64,000 nt of DNA from Combretum micranthum (GCA_024138025.1 JAMXBD010000171.1:1364001-1428000); one strand, 5' to 3'; shown: positions 21,090 to 32,810, numbered from the stretch's first letter. Program-made: numbers and translations. The notes: generated by a model from the sequence alone, not told the origin.

Positions 21090-21960
21090 GTGAATTCCAA
21101 CTTTGCTGTCGTGAATTCCCCTTTTCTGCTGTCCTCTGTTTCATGGAGAATTCCAATGTATGAAGACTGTGCGTGGAAGGGAATTTTGTAGCCGACTCCT
21201 GTTCATCGAGGAAATTTCTTCAGCGCGATCTTTGTTCCTTGAAGGATGAAGACTCCTCCTTTGTTCCATGTCAACATTCTGCAACAATCTCTTTGTTTCT
21301 ATCTGAGGATCGGACATGAAGATGCAGTCGACATTTCCCACTGCAGCGTGAAGGATCTATTGACTTTTGCACCAATTGCTTTGTTTCCACGTGATTTCAT
21401 CTTGACCAGAATTAGCTGGATGTGAATTCAATCCAGCTAAGATGTCCTCTGCAGCCGACTCCAGCTAAGGAATGTGCGTGGAAAAGGAGCTGCTCTGCTC
21501 GTCTACTGCTTCAACACTCGTGATGTCCAGATGCCGCTCGTTGGACACTGCAACATGCTGCTGCTCATGCACGGGGGATGTACCAGCTGTAGGATTCCGA
21601 TCGTACGTGGAACTTCCGCTCGGTCGTCTTCTGTGCGTGACAGTGCAGCGCGTGGGCATCTTACATTTGGTCTTACGCTGCTGCTTGTGCGTGGATGAAA
21701 TGTAGCCTGCTCGTGCGTGTTGTTGTGCGTGGAGGCTACTCGTGCGTGGGGAATTCCTCTGTTCGTGTGTGACTTCAGCGGCGCGTGGAGATCTTCATTT
21801 AACCGACTCCTTTGTTTCTGCCGTGGTGTCCCCTGCTCAACTTAGAATTTGGATCATTCGCTACGTGGACTTCAGTTGATCTCTCTATTCTGAAATTGAA
21901 TTTCCAGCGTGGACGTTGCTTCATCTGTTCCATGTAAAGGAATTTACGAAATTCCTCTGT
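21090..21960. repeat. GC-rich variable array inside giant solo LTR 1
   Basis: Degenerate units built on GTGCGTGGA/CGTGCGTGG, spaced by CTGC- and GAATTCC-containing linkers, in otherwise AT-rich DNA. The matching zone in copy 2 (52150-52870) uses the same motif but cannot be aligned unit by unit. Confidence 0.55.
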
Positions 21961-23429
21961 TTTCACCGTGAAGAACTTTGTCCTTTTTGGTTATATAATG
22001 CAATTTCCAATTCCCGCGGTGGTTCCAATTTGCAACGTTTTCTATTTATTTATTTATTTAATTGGTTTACTAATTTACTAAATTATTTCATTAAATATTG
22101 GTTTACAATATTTTAACAAATATTAGTTTATAACGTATGTTAATACTAGTTAAATAAGAGTTTTATCGAAATAGAATTTAAAAAAAAAATTCTAGATTGT
22201 TTGTATAAACAAGTTTTTAACTTGAAGATTACACAATTAATTATTTTTAGTATTTCAACTTACACGATTAAATTTTTCCAATCCTATAAATCAAATTAAG
22301 AACTAAGTCTTTGATGAATTCAAAATTCCTTACCAAGTATGACAGTAGGTTCAGAAATCTTTATTTGAGATCCACGCTTGTAATTACTGATCTATTTTAG
22401 TATCTATTATGTATCGATAATCTTAGTAAATCTTCTTTAAATTATTGTTTTATACCGATAAGCCCTATTATTAAACTGTATCTTATCAGTTTTGAAATTT
22501 AGAGTTACTTCTAATTATATTGTGAATTATTAGTTCAAGATACGAAATTTCGGTTTTGGTATCTGTTAAGGTCAAAGAAATTTTTTTATTCGGATTTTTC
22601 AAATTAGGAATGAGTTTATTACAACTCATATGTCTATTCTCGGATTTTTGGTTGAATCATATATTTGATATTAATTTCACATTTACCCATTTATTCATTT
22701 TCTAGTTATGAAAATTATTAAAGATTACTTTGACAATTCAAGATTTTAATTTTTAACTCGCTAAGTCTTTTGATTGGAATATTAGTGTAATTTAAATATT
22801 CATTTAAGATCTAGATTCTTATATATTGATCTATTTGTGATCTTATCGTATCTTTTGTAATTCTAGTGATTTGTCTTCACTTTATATTTTTATATCTTGC
22901 AAGTTTTGAAAATTAATCGTCTTTTATTGTGATTTAAAATTACGGTTAACTATGATTTGTTTATTGGATTATTGATCATTTTATCAAACGTTATGTTTTA
23001 CTGTATAGAAACTATTTCTACTAATTTGTTAATAACAACATATTTTATCTAGGCTACTTGATATTGTCATTGTATTAAAAATAGTTTGAATACTATTGTT
23101 TCATTATTTAACAAGTGTAGGATTTATTTTCTAAGTATTGAACTTAAGGAAAAAAAATTCAGTAATTTATATTAATGATTGCTTTATCGTCGTTTTATAA
23201 ATTATTTGAGGTCATATTTGTTACAGTTTTGTATTTCGAAATATTTGTATTGGTAACGATTCTAATATTTCTAATTATAATTTAATTCATTTTCACTTTA
23301 ACATTTTTAAATCGAAAAAAAATTTGGAGTAATTTTTACTACTTGCTCCAAATATTCTATCTAATTCTGTATTATATGTTTAGTATTTGTTAAAATCAGG
23401 TTACGTAAAATTTGTGGGATTACAGTTTG

Positions 23430-23714
23430 AGCATACACAAAACTTTGTGCTAAATCTTCTACCATTGAGTTTAACAACCAACATCTAACCATACAATCAG
23501 TTTTACTCCACAGGACATATTCAGGAGAATCCAAATCAGGTGCTGTTATTGTTCCATCTATAAACCCTAATTTTAATTTTGCCCCCAAGGCCATACGTAT
23601 GGACCTATTCCAACTTATAAAATTCATACCATTGAACTTAACACTTCCTAACTGCATTCCAGGATTATCGAAAGCAGAGAGACTCAACGGATCAATGTTA
23701 TGACGTTCAACCAT
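23430..23714 (-). pseudogene. Copia Gag, N-terminal part
   Basis: Start at ATG 23714 (MVERHNIDPLS); the longer frame begins with TTG. It contains NPGMQLGSVKFNGMNFISWN and LGAKLKLGFIDGTI, the conserved N-terminal gag domain of plant copia elements. The frame is cut at 23429 by the solo LTR insertion. Confidence 0.85.
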
Positions 23715-23797
23715 TTCGAAAGAAAAATCCAACAATCAAATGACAAGAAACGAACGAAAAAACAACCATGCAGAAACTAGAGATCGTTACCGTGGAT

Positions 23798-23809
23798 GCT
23801 CTGATACCA
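23798..23809 (-). other. Primer-binding site of the copia element
   Basis: TGGTATCAGAGC on the minus strand, directly abutting the 5' LTR end: initiator-Met tRNA type. Confidence 0.9.
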
Positions 23810-24044
23810 TGTCAGAATAGCAAGCAAGAGATGGAGTTCACATGTTGGTTATAACTTCCATTGATGAACTCAACATTTATTGTGAAGAAGAAGATAGTTT
23901 GTATATTCTGTTCTGTACAAAAAGAAAAAATACGAAGACTATTTATACATGTAAAACAGAACAAAACTAACTCCTCCTATAACCACTAATAAGAAGACAC
24001 GTGTACATAAAGAATAAATAAAATAATATGCTATAATCTTCACA
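23810..24044 (-). repeat. 5' LTR of the copia element
   Basis: Differs from 14847-15082 by two substitutions (TTCTGTTCTG versus TTCTGTTTTG, ACACGTG versus ACACATG) and one base fewer in a CTCTCT/CTCCT stretch. Confidence 0.9.
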
Positions 24045-24049
24045 AACCC

Positions 24050-25261
24050 CATGGAGGAAAATTGGGGAGAAAAATAATGCTGAATTGCAGACGTATTGGA
24101 AACATTTATAAAAGCATCCTCATTCCAGATTTCTGCGGTTTCTATAACATAGAACCTTATGTGAAAAACTTTTTTATTTTTTTTTAGGTTTTATGCTATG
24201 GGAGGAGATCTACAAATTATTTGACGTCCATAGTAAAATGGTAAAAAGACCCCGTGTAAAATAGTATGGTATGTTTGAAATGTGGAAAGGAGACCTAAAT
24301 TGCATTTGGATTCAAATTAAGAAGTCGGAATCATGATTCATAGTGAAACATCCCTAAAATATTTTTGGGTAAATTTAAGTCTATATATATATATATAATA
24401 ATTGAAAACTGATAACTTAACTAAATAGTTTAGGTGAACTATGATATACTTGAGTAAATAATTTTAATTAAAATTAGAGATTAGACACATTAAATCCCTT
24501 ATCTAATTTACCTTAGAAATTCATTTTCAAATTCTAAATTTAGTAAAAAAATTTAAACAAACACCAAAGTTAATAATCATTTACCTAAAGTGAGTTTTAA
24601 ATTAAAATTAGCTAAATAACAGTGCTAATTTCAATGTATTGTTCTTTTCCAAACCCCTAAACCTTACATCTTCTATAAGTTTATGCCTAACCCTTCATAT
24701 CTCTTCTAGTTTCAACAAATTTTTATTACAACATAATTAACATAAGCAACCTATCATATTCTAGAACCTACTTTTATAATGCTTAAACCCTAACCTCTTT
24801 CTCAGCAAACTAATGTAAATAACACCTTTAGTCTGGCTTTTGTTTAGCAGGCTCAAAATTCTTTTTTTTTTTTATTATTATTTTATTTGTCTAAGGGGCA
24901 AATAGAGACGTAGAGGATTTCTAACCAAAGCTTCATCAAATCTTTTTGGGTAGAACCAGTGAAGTTTTATCAACTAGATTTAGTTATTCAAGTAATAATA
25001 TTAGTAAATAATTATTGGATCTTCTTGTTCATTGTATTTTCGTTGATAGATTTTCTTTTTCTTTTTTCGTATTGGTTTCTGTGTGAACAATGTGTGGCTT
25101 TGAATTTGTATAATAATAAACTTATAAGGTAAATGTTGAAATGATTTGAGTGCGTACAATGATGAATTAATGGATAAAGATGATAATCTCCAATTGATAA
25201 TGTTGGTGAATATGTGGATTTAGTTGAGTTGACCAATCGATATTACATGTGTACGAATTTG
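24050..25261. other. AT-rich intergenic DNA, no gene seen
   Basis: Expected to continue unit A of the host array, but I could not align it confidently to units B or C. It holds homopolymer T runs and a short (TA)n at about 24382-24397. Open frames are short and biased. Confidence 0.4.
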
Positions 25262-26001
25262 GTTTTTGTTAGATTATAGATCTAACTCATATGGATCTAT
25301 AACCAAGGAGATCCTAAATATATGTTGTATATATTTAAAGACATTAAAATCAAGGACACCTAAGTATATGGTGCATACTTGAAAGAAGACTTAGAAATAA
25401 AGAGATTTTTTGCAAAACAAAGGAGTTGAATTTGTTGTACACTGGCTGAAGATGAAGTACACCATTGGCTTACATGTAGATCTTCACTAGCGTTGAATTG
25501 AAGAAATTTTTTCAAGATCTCAGATCAGTCTAGGTTGGCTTCAACGCCATCGACCTAGGGGTATGCCGTTGGCATAGCGACCAAGGCCATCGGCATACCT
25601 ACTGGTGTAGGAACGCCGAGTTCCAACACAATTTATCAACGTTGCTAGCCTTTTTTTAAAGTATATCAGCTTATGTTGCTGCAGTGTTTCCCTTGTTGTT
25701 GCATATATATTATTCTTATTTATTCTAGGGTTTGTATGAGATGAGGAGTGGAGGCTATTCTAAATCTTAGAGAGAGATTCTAGAGAAAGAGAGAGAGCTT
25801 TATTCCTGTCGTAATCCATCGATTTATGGTGATGATCGAGTGATTCACTAGTATTATCTAATGGGGAAAGTCTATGTAATCCCATTATTTGTTAATAGTG
25901 GAATAATTATATGTTGCTAATCCCGTGGTTTTTTCCCAAATTGGGGTTTTCTACGTAAATTCTGGTGTTGTTTGTTTTTCTTTGATTCTATTTGTTGTTT
26001 G

Positions 26002-27489
26002 TGTTGAGATGAAATTTACTCTAATTTTATGGGATTTAATTTGGATTAATTGTTATTAATTTTGTAGAAATTATATGGAATCGGTACTTAATCATGATTT
26101 ATATGAATATTAGGTCTTTGAATCCAAAAGAAGCAAAAAGTACGAAATTGGAGTAAAATATATACAAGGAACAAAAATCAGAAAGATAGGCCAGCCATTC
26201 ATGGACTTAAGCCGCCGGCCTTTATTGGATTTCATCAGCGTATCTTGAATTTCGGCAGTAAACAAACTCAACATTAAACGCCGGCAGCATATATATCTAA
26301 GCCGCCGGCCATTTCATCTCTGGATGTTGGACAATACATGAAGGCTGCCAGCTTATCTATCAACGCCGCCGGCCTTTGCTACACTGGATTCATGGATGAG
26401 AACATACGCCGGCTTTGAAAAGAGAAACGCCACCGGCCTTTATGGGAAAATGCTGGCCTATCATGTAACTGCAAGGGACAATGAGGAGGCAAATGAAGAT
26501 AAGCCGGCCATGATGGATTTAGGCCACCAGCGTTTAATGTGTAACTGCTAGTTTACACTAAATGATGACCTTTCAATTACTCACTTTTGTATATAAATAT
26601 CCTATAGGGTTTCTTTGAGAATTAATTCCATATATTTTTAGATACAACTTTGTTAAGAAAAACCCTAGAGAGAAAATTTGAAGTTATGAGTGGCTAGACA
26701 TCTAACCTAATCAAGGGGGATTGCTACAGATTCAATTCTACAAAGATTTGTGAGATCTAATTCGATTTAATCAATTGTTCTTTTCTTCTGATTATCTATA
26801 TATCATCTAATTGTCTTGTTATTATTGTTGTGTTTGATTGTTACAATTTAGGCCTATTGTTCAATTGACAAAACAATATATTCTTAATTAGAATAATGAA
26901 TCCGTAATTGTTCATCTATTCTAATAGGAGTAACACAACAACGTGGTTGATTATCATCAAATAGTTAATTCATGTTGTGATGATATATAATCTAATTTAA
27001 ATGATTCATGTTCAATGGATTATTAATTAGGATTGGTAGTCTCTCTAATTTCTATTGCTATTGATAGGTTAAATCCTAAGAACTTGTTTAGGGTTATCTA
27101 ATCAATAAGAGAAATAACTAAAGATCTTATCTTAGTTATCAATTCAGTAAGGAGAGATAGGGTTTCAGAGCATATTGAAATCTATAACCGATCTAGTCAG
27201 AAAAAGAATAATGATCTTTGCATCAATGATCGAATCTAGGAATTGAATTGTAGTACCACCTTGATTAGAGATTTCTTATTATTGAATTCAACTCTTATTT
27301 GTAATTGCTAGCTTTAGAGATAAACTAAACTTAAATTGCTTTGATTAAACAAACCCCCCAATCTTCTTTCATCTGCATTCTTTCTTAAATAGAAATAAAT
27401 TTACCCCAATCCCTGTGGAGACGAACCTACTCACTATGATATACAAATTTTAAAGTAGGATTTAATTTTGTTGGATTCGACACCCACCA
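26002..27489 (+). mobile_element. Solo LTR E nested in D1 (1488 bp)
   Basis: TGTTGAGATG..CACCCACCA, flanked by GTTTG at 25997-26001 and 27490-27494. Near its end CCCCAATCCCTGTGGAGACG and GGATTCGACACCC resemble the LTR ends of Athila/Tat-type gypsy elements. It contains an array of CCGGC motifs (26200-26540). No coding region. Confidence 0.75.
26200..26540. repeat. GC-rich palindromic motif array in solo LTR E
   Basis: Repeated AAGCCGCCGGCC, ACGCCGGC and GCTGCCAGC motifs, roughly every 30-50 bp, in both orientations. Confidence 0.6.
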
Positions 27490-27576
27490 GTTTGATTGAT
27501 TGTGATCGCTACAGGCAAAAGGAAATATTATCAGTGACTGGTTCCAGGTTTTTTGGGGATGTTTCCCGACAGTCTT

Positions 27577-29150
27577 GATTGATTTAACAAAATTTAATTC
27601 AATTATAAAATAATTCTATTAACGCAGAGAATGAAAATATATGTAAAATGTGTCGCGTTGATTATATTTTAGCTGAATGATATACAGTTATGATATTGAA
27701 TTGATTAACATTATGTATAATGTGTTAGAATTATAAATTTATGAGTATATATTGTTTCAATCTAATTTAATTAGTTAAAACTTGATGAATTGAAATTTGA
27801 TTACAAATGTTAAAAAAAATGTGTGAACACGAAATATTATATTAGTTTGAATTGTTAAATTGATGAATATAAGTATTGTTAGCATCAGATATATACATAA
27901 GTGTATATGTGTTGTTATTTTTTATTACGTAAAAAAAAAAAAAAAACTATGTTATATGTTAATGAATATGATGTAAATGCACCGATCATTTGGTTTGTGT
28001 CTTTTTTTTTTTTTTTTTTTGAAAATCATAAACAAATAAACTAGTAGGTGTCGGATTAGAATTTACAGTAATGGTATGTTGCTGGGATTTGAAATTTTAT
28101 AATTTATGTTGAATCGAAATTAATGTAAAATTTAATTAATTAGTCTATATATTAACTTGGTTGATGCAAGTGAATTGATAATCATCATTACGAATATACT
28201 TTCCAACGAATTAACACAAGCCATGACTTATGGTACATACTAAATATTATTCTATTGATTTGGTAAAATTTATGTATGCATGTGAATAAGTGTAGTCCTG
28301 TATTCAAATAGAGATTTGATATATATGTTATAAATAAATAATTAATATTAAATAGTAATACTTACGAAACAGAACACGTCTTTTCCGCATTCATTTATCA
28401 ATTCCGTAACAAATGGAAATTTAATGTGATGTGGTTCACATAATAATGAGCCTAATTATTGCTTCCATGCTAGAATAGAATAATTTGAGTCCAATTAGCT
28501 TATTAGAAATTTGCTAATATGGGTTTAGCTAATTCTTTATGGTCAAATAAATTAATTTAACTATGTTTGGCCTATTCCAATATTAATGGGCCATAAATTA
28601 CTCAAATTGATTTTCCTTAGTGTTTTAGGATCTTAAATCAAAATAATTATCTAACTACGCCTTATGGACTTAAAAATCATAATATGAGCCTAAAGCCATT
28701 ACTTACATCAATTGGGTCCATTTCTAAAATGTTTAAGTCCATTATAAAGTTTCTAGGTATTAAATTACCTAGTAGGCTCACGTAACATTTCTTGAGCCCA
28801 TAAGCCTCAAGATAAACCTAGTGGGCCTAAGTAGGAATTTAGAAGAGCCGATGGTTTAAATTACATTCCAATTAGGTTTTTCCCTAATTGTAAGGTTCAT
28901 TACCCAGTTTCACTCAATTGGGCCTAAATTCAATATTTAATCCAAAATTTACCTAAATTATAATTGAAATTCTATATTGGGCTCAATTATAAATTCCTTA
29001 AAGCCAATTACTTTAAATATCAAAAGACTTAATCAAACTCTTATTAAGTCTTGTTTAAGATCCTAAAAGCCCAATACCTCTAAATAAGAAATTCAATTTC
29101 TTATATACTCGCGAGCTCAATCTAAACTATTTAAACCTAATAACATAAAT
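27577..29150. other. AT-rich DNA without recognised genes
   Basis: Long A and T runs at 27930-27946 and 28003-28020. From about 28440 to 29070 the words GGGCCTAA, AGCCTAA and GGGCTCAA recur, which may be an old LTR. No coding frame is supported. Confidence 0.4.
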
Positions 29151-30056
29151 GAAATCTAACTCAACATATCACGGTTTTATGTATATAAACATATATAAGA
29201 CCTTACCTTACGGAATAACAAAACATAAGTGAATAAGCAATAAGAATTAAATGGTTGATTACTTACTCCATACTAATATAAAATATCTTTATACAAATAC
29301 TATTGCTTCTGACATACTTTCTGGTTCACTTTCTGACTTGTACCAAACTACAGATTCTATATCACATACGTAGTGACTTGAGTGTTACTTGATTAAGATA
29401 GGCACTCCTTAATGAATTAATACTTAAAAACAGCTAATAAAAAAATTAAGTGATTGATTGTGCGTGGTCATTCTTAGACTTGGGTTGAGAGGCAACAATC
29501 TTGCTAGGCAGTACAAGCATGGTAGTTAGGCACTTAAACCATCAATGATGTCTCGGCGAGTAGCCAATAGGGGAATAGTAGCGGGATAACATCTATTTAC
29601 GTTTAGAAAGAAGTTACGTTTGTTCAGTTTAGGATTATGAGCTTCATTAAATCAAACAATTTAATGGACTAAAATAAGTAAAGTCGCATAACGGCTATAA
29701 GCCCTAAACAATGCTATTACCAATTAGAGATAAGAGATATAGATATTCGGCTTATTTATATCAATCCTCCAAATCAGTTACTGCTACTCAGGACCCTCAG
29801 ATTCCCAGTGTATTGTTGGAGTGTGAGTACTCCTATATTGATTAGCATATTAAAATTAAAGATATAAAATTATTGGTTATTGTATTACATCTAGATTATG
29901 TGTGTGTGATTCATCCCATGTATGCTTGAGTTACTGTGTATTAGGTTTCGACTCACTCTTTTTCTTTTTTAGGTAACAATGATGATGATGATTGTTATGA
30001 CCACTAGGGTTATGTAACTGACTTTGAGGATCTCATTGAGGAGTTTAGCGAGTAGT
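29150..30056 (+). mobile_element. Degenerate gypsy LTR fragment, truncated by the SIRE-like mosaic
   Basis: Recognised by the shared block TTACTGTGTATTAGG, CGACTCACTC, TTTTCTTTTTTAG|GT at 29930-29973 and the acidic mini-ORF after it. It ends abruptly at 30056, where copia integrase begins. Both outer boundaries are uncertain. Confidence 0.45.
29972..30055 (+). other. Acidic LTR mini-ORF, degenerate copy
   Basis: After CTTTTTTAG the frame reads GNNDDDDCYDH, one stop, then GYVTDFEDLIEEFSE and a stop. The second half matches GYGPDFEDFLEEFED and GYETDFKDFLDDLED of the two other LTRs. Confidence 0.5.
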
Positions 30057-31030
30057 CTTTGTCTGTTTCTCACAAAGGTAAAAATGAGATTTCAACAAAA
30101 CGTCCTCTTGAATTATTGCATCTTGATTTATTTGGACCTACAAGAGTATTAAGCATGGGTGGAAGTAAATATGGTCTTGTGATTGTTGACGATTATTCAA
30201 GATATACTTGGGTTATGTTTTTGCAACATAAGAAAGATACTTTTGATTCTTTTCAAAAATTTGCAAAACAAATTCAAAATGAAAAGGGATTTTCCATAAT
30301 TAGTCTTAGAACTGATCATGGATCTGAATTTCAAAATTCAAAGTTTTTAAATTTTTGTGAAGAACATGGTATATCTCATAATTTCTCAGCTCCATATACA
30401 CCTCAACAAAATGGAGTAGTAGAACGCAAAAATAGAACTATACAAGAAATGACAAGATCTATGTTAAATGAAAGTGGTATTGCTGAGTATTTTTTGGCAG
30501 AAGCAGTATCTACAACATGCTACATAATCAATCTTGTTTATATTCGGCCTATGACATCAAAAACAGCATATGAACTGTTTAAAGGTAAGAAACCCAATGT
30601 ATCTTATTTTCATATTTTTGGTTCTAAATGTTTTGTGAAAAAGAATGCTTACAATCTAGGTAAGTTCGATGAAAGATCTGTTGAAGCTATATTTTTAGGA
30701 TATTCTTTAAATAGTCGTGCTTATCGTGTTATTAATAAATTATCAAAAATCGTTGAAGAATCTATAAATGTTAAGTTTGTTGAAGATTTAAAGGATGATG
30801 AATCCGATGATGAAAAGGAATCCATTCCTAAAGAAAGAGCTAGTTCAGAACAAAAGTCTGAAGAACCATCTAATGAATCTCATGAATCTGAAAGAACAGA
30901 ACCCTCTCCAGAAGATAACACAGAAGGTAATACAGAAGGTACTTTAGAACCTACAACATCTGAACCAAAATATTCTACAGGTTGGAAATATAAATCTACT
31001 CATCCTTCTAGTCAAATAATTTTGGTCCCC
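30057..31030 (+). pseudogene. SIRE/Maximus-like copia integrase fragment
   Basis: Starts VSHKGKNEISTKRPLELLHL and keeps the integrase core residues in LDLFGPTRVLSMGGSKYGLV, VDDYSRYTWVM, LRTDHGSEFQNSKF and TPQQNGVVERKNRT. KKPNVSYFHIFGSKCF, FLGYSLNSRAYRV and an acidic Glu/Ser-rich linker to about residue 320 follow. The frame is intact but enters at the first codons of the core domain and leaves near 31030 into inverted LTR sequence, so it is a fragment. The best match is to the SIRE/Maximus lineage by family resemblance. Confidence 0.85.
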
Positions 31031-31045
31031 GAAAATAATCAAGAA

Positions 31046-31082
<37 letters not shown>
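31046..31082. repeat. Run of 37 G residues
   Basis: Uninterrupted poly-G between ATAATCAAGAA and TTGAATTGATT. The sister sequence at 32975-33010 has only a short CCCTCCC at this place. Confidence 0.95.
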
Positions 31083-31084
<2 letters not shown>

Positions 31085-31185
31085 GAATTGATTATTTCAG
31101 AAAAATTAAAATTTTTGCCTTTAAATAATGTCCCATTTGATTTTAAGTTAAGAGAACAATATGAACAATTAAACTATAAAATAAA
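31083..31185 (-). repeat. Inverted end of the SIRE-like LTR
   Basis: The reverse complement matches 32895-33000 (TTAATTGTTCATATTG, AAAATCAAA-GGGACATT, AATCAATTCAACC). It fuses head-to-head with the integrase fragment. About 31193-31316 holds other, unassigned LTR-like text. Confidence 0.7.
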
Positions 31186-31316
31186 TTGCTGAAATATAAT
31201 AGAGAAGGGATAAGAAGATCAGGCAGATATTTATAGTGGTTCTGCTTGTGCGTCAGTCCACTCTTCCAGCTCCAAGCTGGGATCCTAGTTGTCTTTACCA
31301 AAACAGACATCATCTT

Positions 31317-31735
31317 ATTCTTTAAACAAGTATCACACTTCACATTATGTTTGATATTAATTTTAGGTAAACCTCTTATTATATTGTTTTTAGATAATTT
31401 TTCTAATTGATTGAAATTCACATGTCCTAATCGTTTGTGCCAAGCGAAAATATTATTATTCATTGATAATAAACAAGAAGCATCTTCAACTTCATTAGGT
31501 TTTATCAGATATATATTTTTCTTTCTAAAACCTTCAAAAAATTTCATACCTTTTTCATCAAAGGCGAAACATTTATCTTTTTCAAAAATCATTTTATAAC
31601 CTTTATCACATAATTGACTAATGCTTAGGAGATTATGTTTCAAACCTTTTACAAGACAAACATTTTTCAAGATGCAATAATTCAAGAGGACGTTTTGTTG
31701 AAATCTCATTTTTACCTTTGTGAGAAACAGACATC
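31317..31735 (-). pseudogene. SIRE-like GAG-pre-integrase fragment, unit 1
   Basis: On the minus strand it encodes VKGLKHNLLSISQLCDKGYK, FAWHKRLGHVNFNQLEKLSK and CDTCLKNKMMS, the H..H..C..C pre-integrase domain. Its distal part (31698-31735) is the inverted start of the integrase found at 30057. It is immediately followed by a second copy. Confidence 0.8.
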
Positions 31736-31995
31736 ATCTTATTCTTTAAACAAGTATCACACTTCACATCATGTTTGATATTAATTTTAGGTAAACCTCT
31801 TATTATATTGTTTTTAGATAATTTTTCTAATTGATTGAAATTCACATGTCCTAATCGTTTATGCCAAGCGAAAATATTATCATTCATTGATAATAAACAA
31901 CAAGCATCTTCACTTCATTAGGTTTTATCAGATATATATTTTTCTTTCTAAAACCTTCAAACAATTTCATACCTTTTTCATCAAAGGCGAAACAA
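31733..31995 (-). pseudogene. SIRE-like GAG-pre-integrase fragment, unit 2
   Basis: A direct repeat of about 31312-31571 with a handful of differences (one in-frame base lost near 31910). It starts at the same TTTAAACAAGTATCACACTT landmark and stops at AAAGGCGAAAC, after which the two copies diverge. Confidence 0.8.
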
Positions 31996-31999
31996 GGAA

Positions 32000-32575
32000 T
32001 TATTCTAATATGATTTTGATGATGACAAAAGATAAAATTTAATTGATATATCTATCTTATTAATTTCGAATATGTTTAATATTGTTTGATCAATATTATT
32101 TGATTTTTTCATAGTTCAGAATCTTCATTTTGATTATAATTATAGTGACAGAAGCAAGTTCAGAATTTTCATTTTACACGAAAATAAAGCATGATCAAGT
32201 TTTATTAAAGTCAGAAGGAAAATCAGTAGTTATGCTTAAGCTTTGATAATGTTAGTCAGAAGTGTCTTCAGAACCTTAGGAAATGGAAAATAAATTTCGG
32301 AAATACGAAATACGTTAGTCAGAAGTTATTTCAGAACCTTTAGCGATGAAAAATAAGTCTATCAGAAGTTATTTCAGAACCTTCAAAATAACTTAATCGA
32401 AAGATTTTTTTTTTTGAAAAACACTCCAGAACAAATGGATTATGGTAAAGAGGCAATGATTATAGATTTTGAGCTGTATCCAAGAATTCTCCACAAAATC
32501 ATCATAGAATGTTTATGTCCTAGAAAAGGCAGTAGCACATCCATGTTTATAGAACATGCACAGATCATTTAAGCA
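32000..32575. repeat. SIRE-like LTR segment
   Basis: Contains GATTTTGATGATGACAAAAG and recurring AGTCAGAAGT..TTCAGAACCTT words typical of SIRE/Maximus LTRs. The boundaries are unclear because the surrounding mosaic is rearranged. Confidence 0.5.
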
Positions 32576-32577
32576 GC

Positions 32578-32810
32578 AATGGTAGTTAGCAGCAAATTCT
32601 TGGCTCTATTGTTTTTTTCAATTATCTTCTTTTCACTATCTGTCAGCACCGAGTTCCCATTCAAGGTAATCATATTGTCTCCAATAGAAATTACCTGCCA
32701 AGAGTCATATCGTTAGCCTTAATGTAAGTTTCCATACGCATTTTCCAATAAGAAAAGTTTGTGCCATCAAAGAAGGGAGCACGATTAATTGCTACATTGT
32801 TCTCAGCCAT
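32578..32810 (-). pseudogene. SIRE-like Gag start, inverted copy
   Basis: The ATG at 32808-32810 begins MAENNVAINRAPFFDGTNFS, then YWKMRMETYIKAN. A one-base loss near 32715 shifts the frame. It is the mirror image of 33064-33297. A tRNA-Met-like primer site, TGGTATCAGAG on the minus strand, is at 32846-32857. Confidence 0.75.

Larger units (their letters stand above)
17494..23424 (-). mobile_element. Giant solo LTR, copy 1 (5931 bp)
   Basis: On the minus strand it begins TGTAATCCCACAAATTTTAC and ends GAGTCGTGACA. A 5-bp duplication GTTTG lies at 17489-17493 and 23425-23429. The second copy at 50864-56445 is homologous along the length but has its own TSD. There are no terminal direct repeats, primer site or pol genes, which fits a solo LTR left by LTR-LTR recombination. 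The end motifs suggest a Ty3/gypsy LTR. At nearly 6 kb it is far longer than most plant LTRs. Confidence 0.75.
14847..24044 (-). mobile_element. Ty1/copia retrotransposon, RT-deleted, with a nested giant solo LTR
   Basis: LTRs of 236 and 235 bp, target duplication AACCC on both sides (14842-14846, 24045-24049), tRNA iMet primer site and a purine tract. Without the nested insertion it is about 3.3 kb, short for a copia element. The minus-strand order is gag, zinc knuckle, protease, GAG-pre-integrase, integrase core, then directly the RNase H end; the rest of integrase and all of reverse transcriptase are missing. The LTRs differ by only about two substitutions and one base of length, so the insertion is recent. 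Confidence 0.9.
25267..27571 (+). mobile_element. Copia-like solo LTR D1 (812 bp plus nested insertion)
   Basis: Starts TGTTAGATTATAGATCTAAC and ends TTTCCCGACA. Flanks are GTTTT and GTCTT, a duplication with one mismatch. Without the nested element and its TSD the length is 812 bp, matching the uninterrupted copy at 62441-63254 (814 bp). The end region (AATTGGGGTTTTC-ACGTAAAT) resembles the U5 of plant copia LTRs. Confidence 0.75.

Noticed and set aside
31046..31082. Glycine-rich protein segment inside the 377-codon frame
   Set aside because: The Gly run is only the translation of the poly-G junction between an integrase fragment and inverted LTR sequence.
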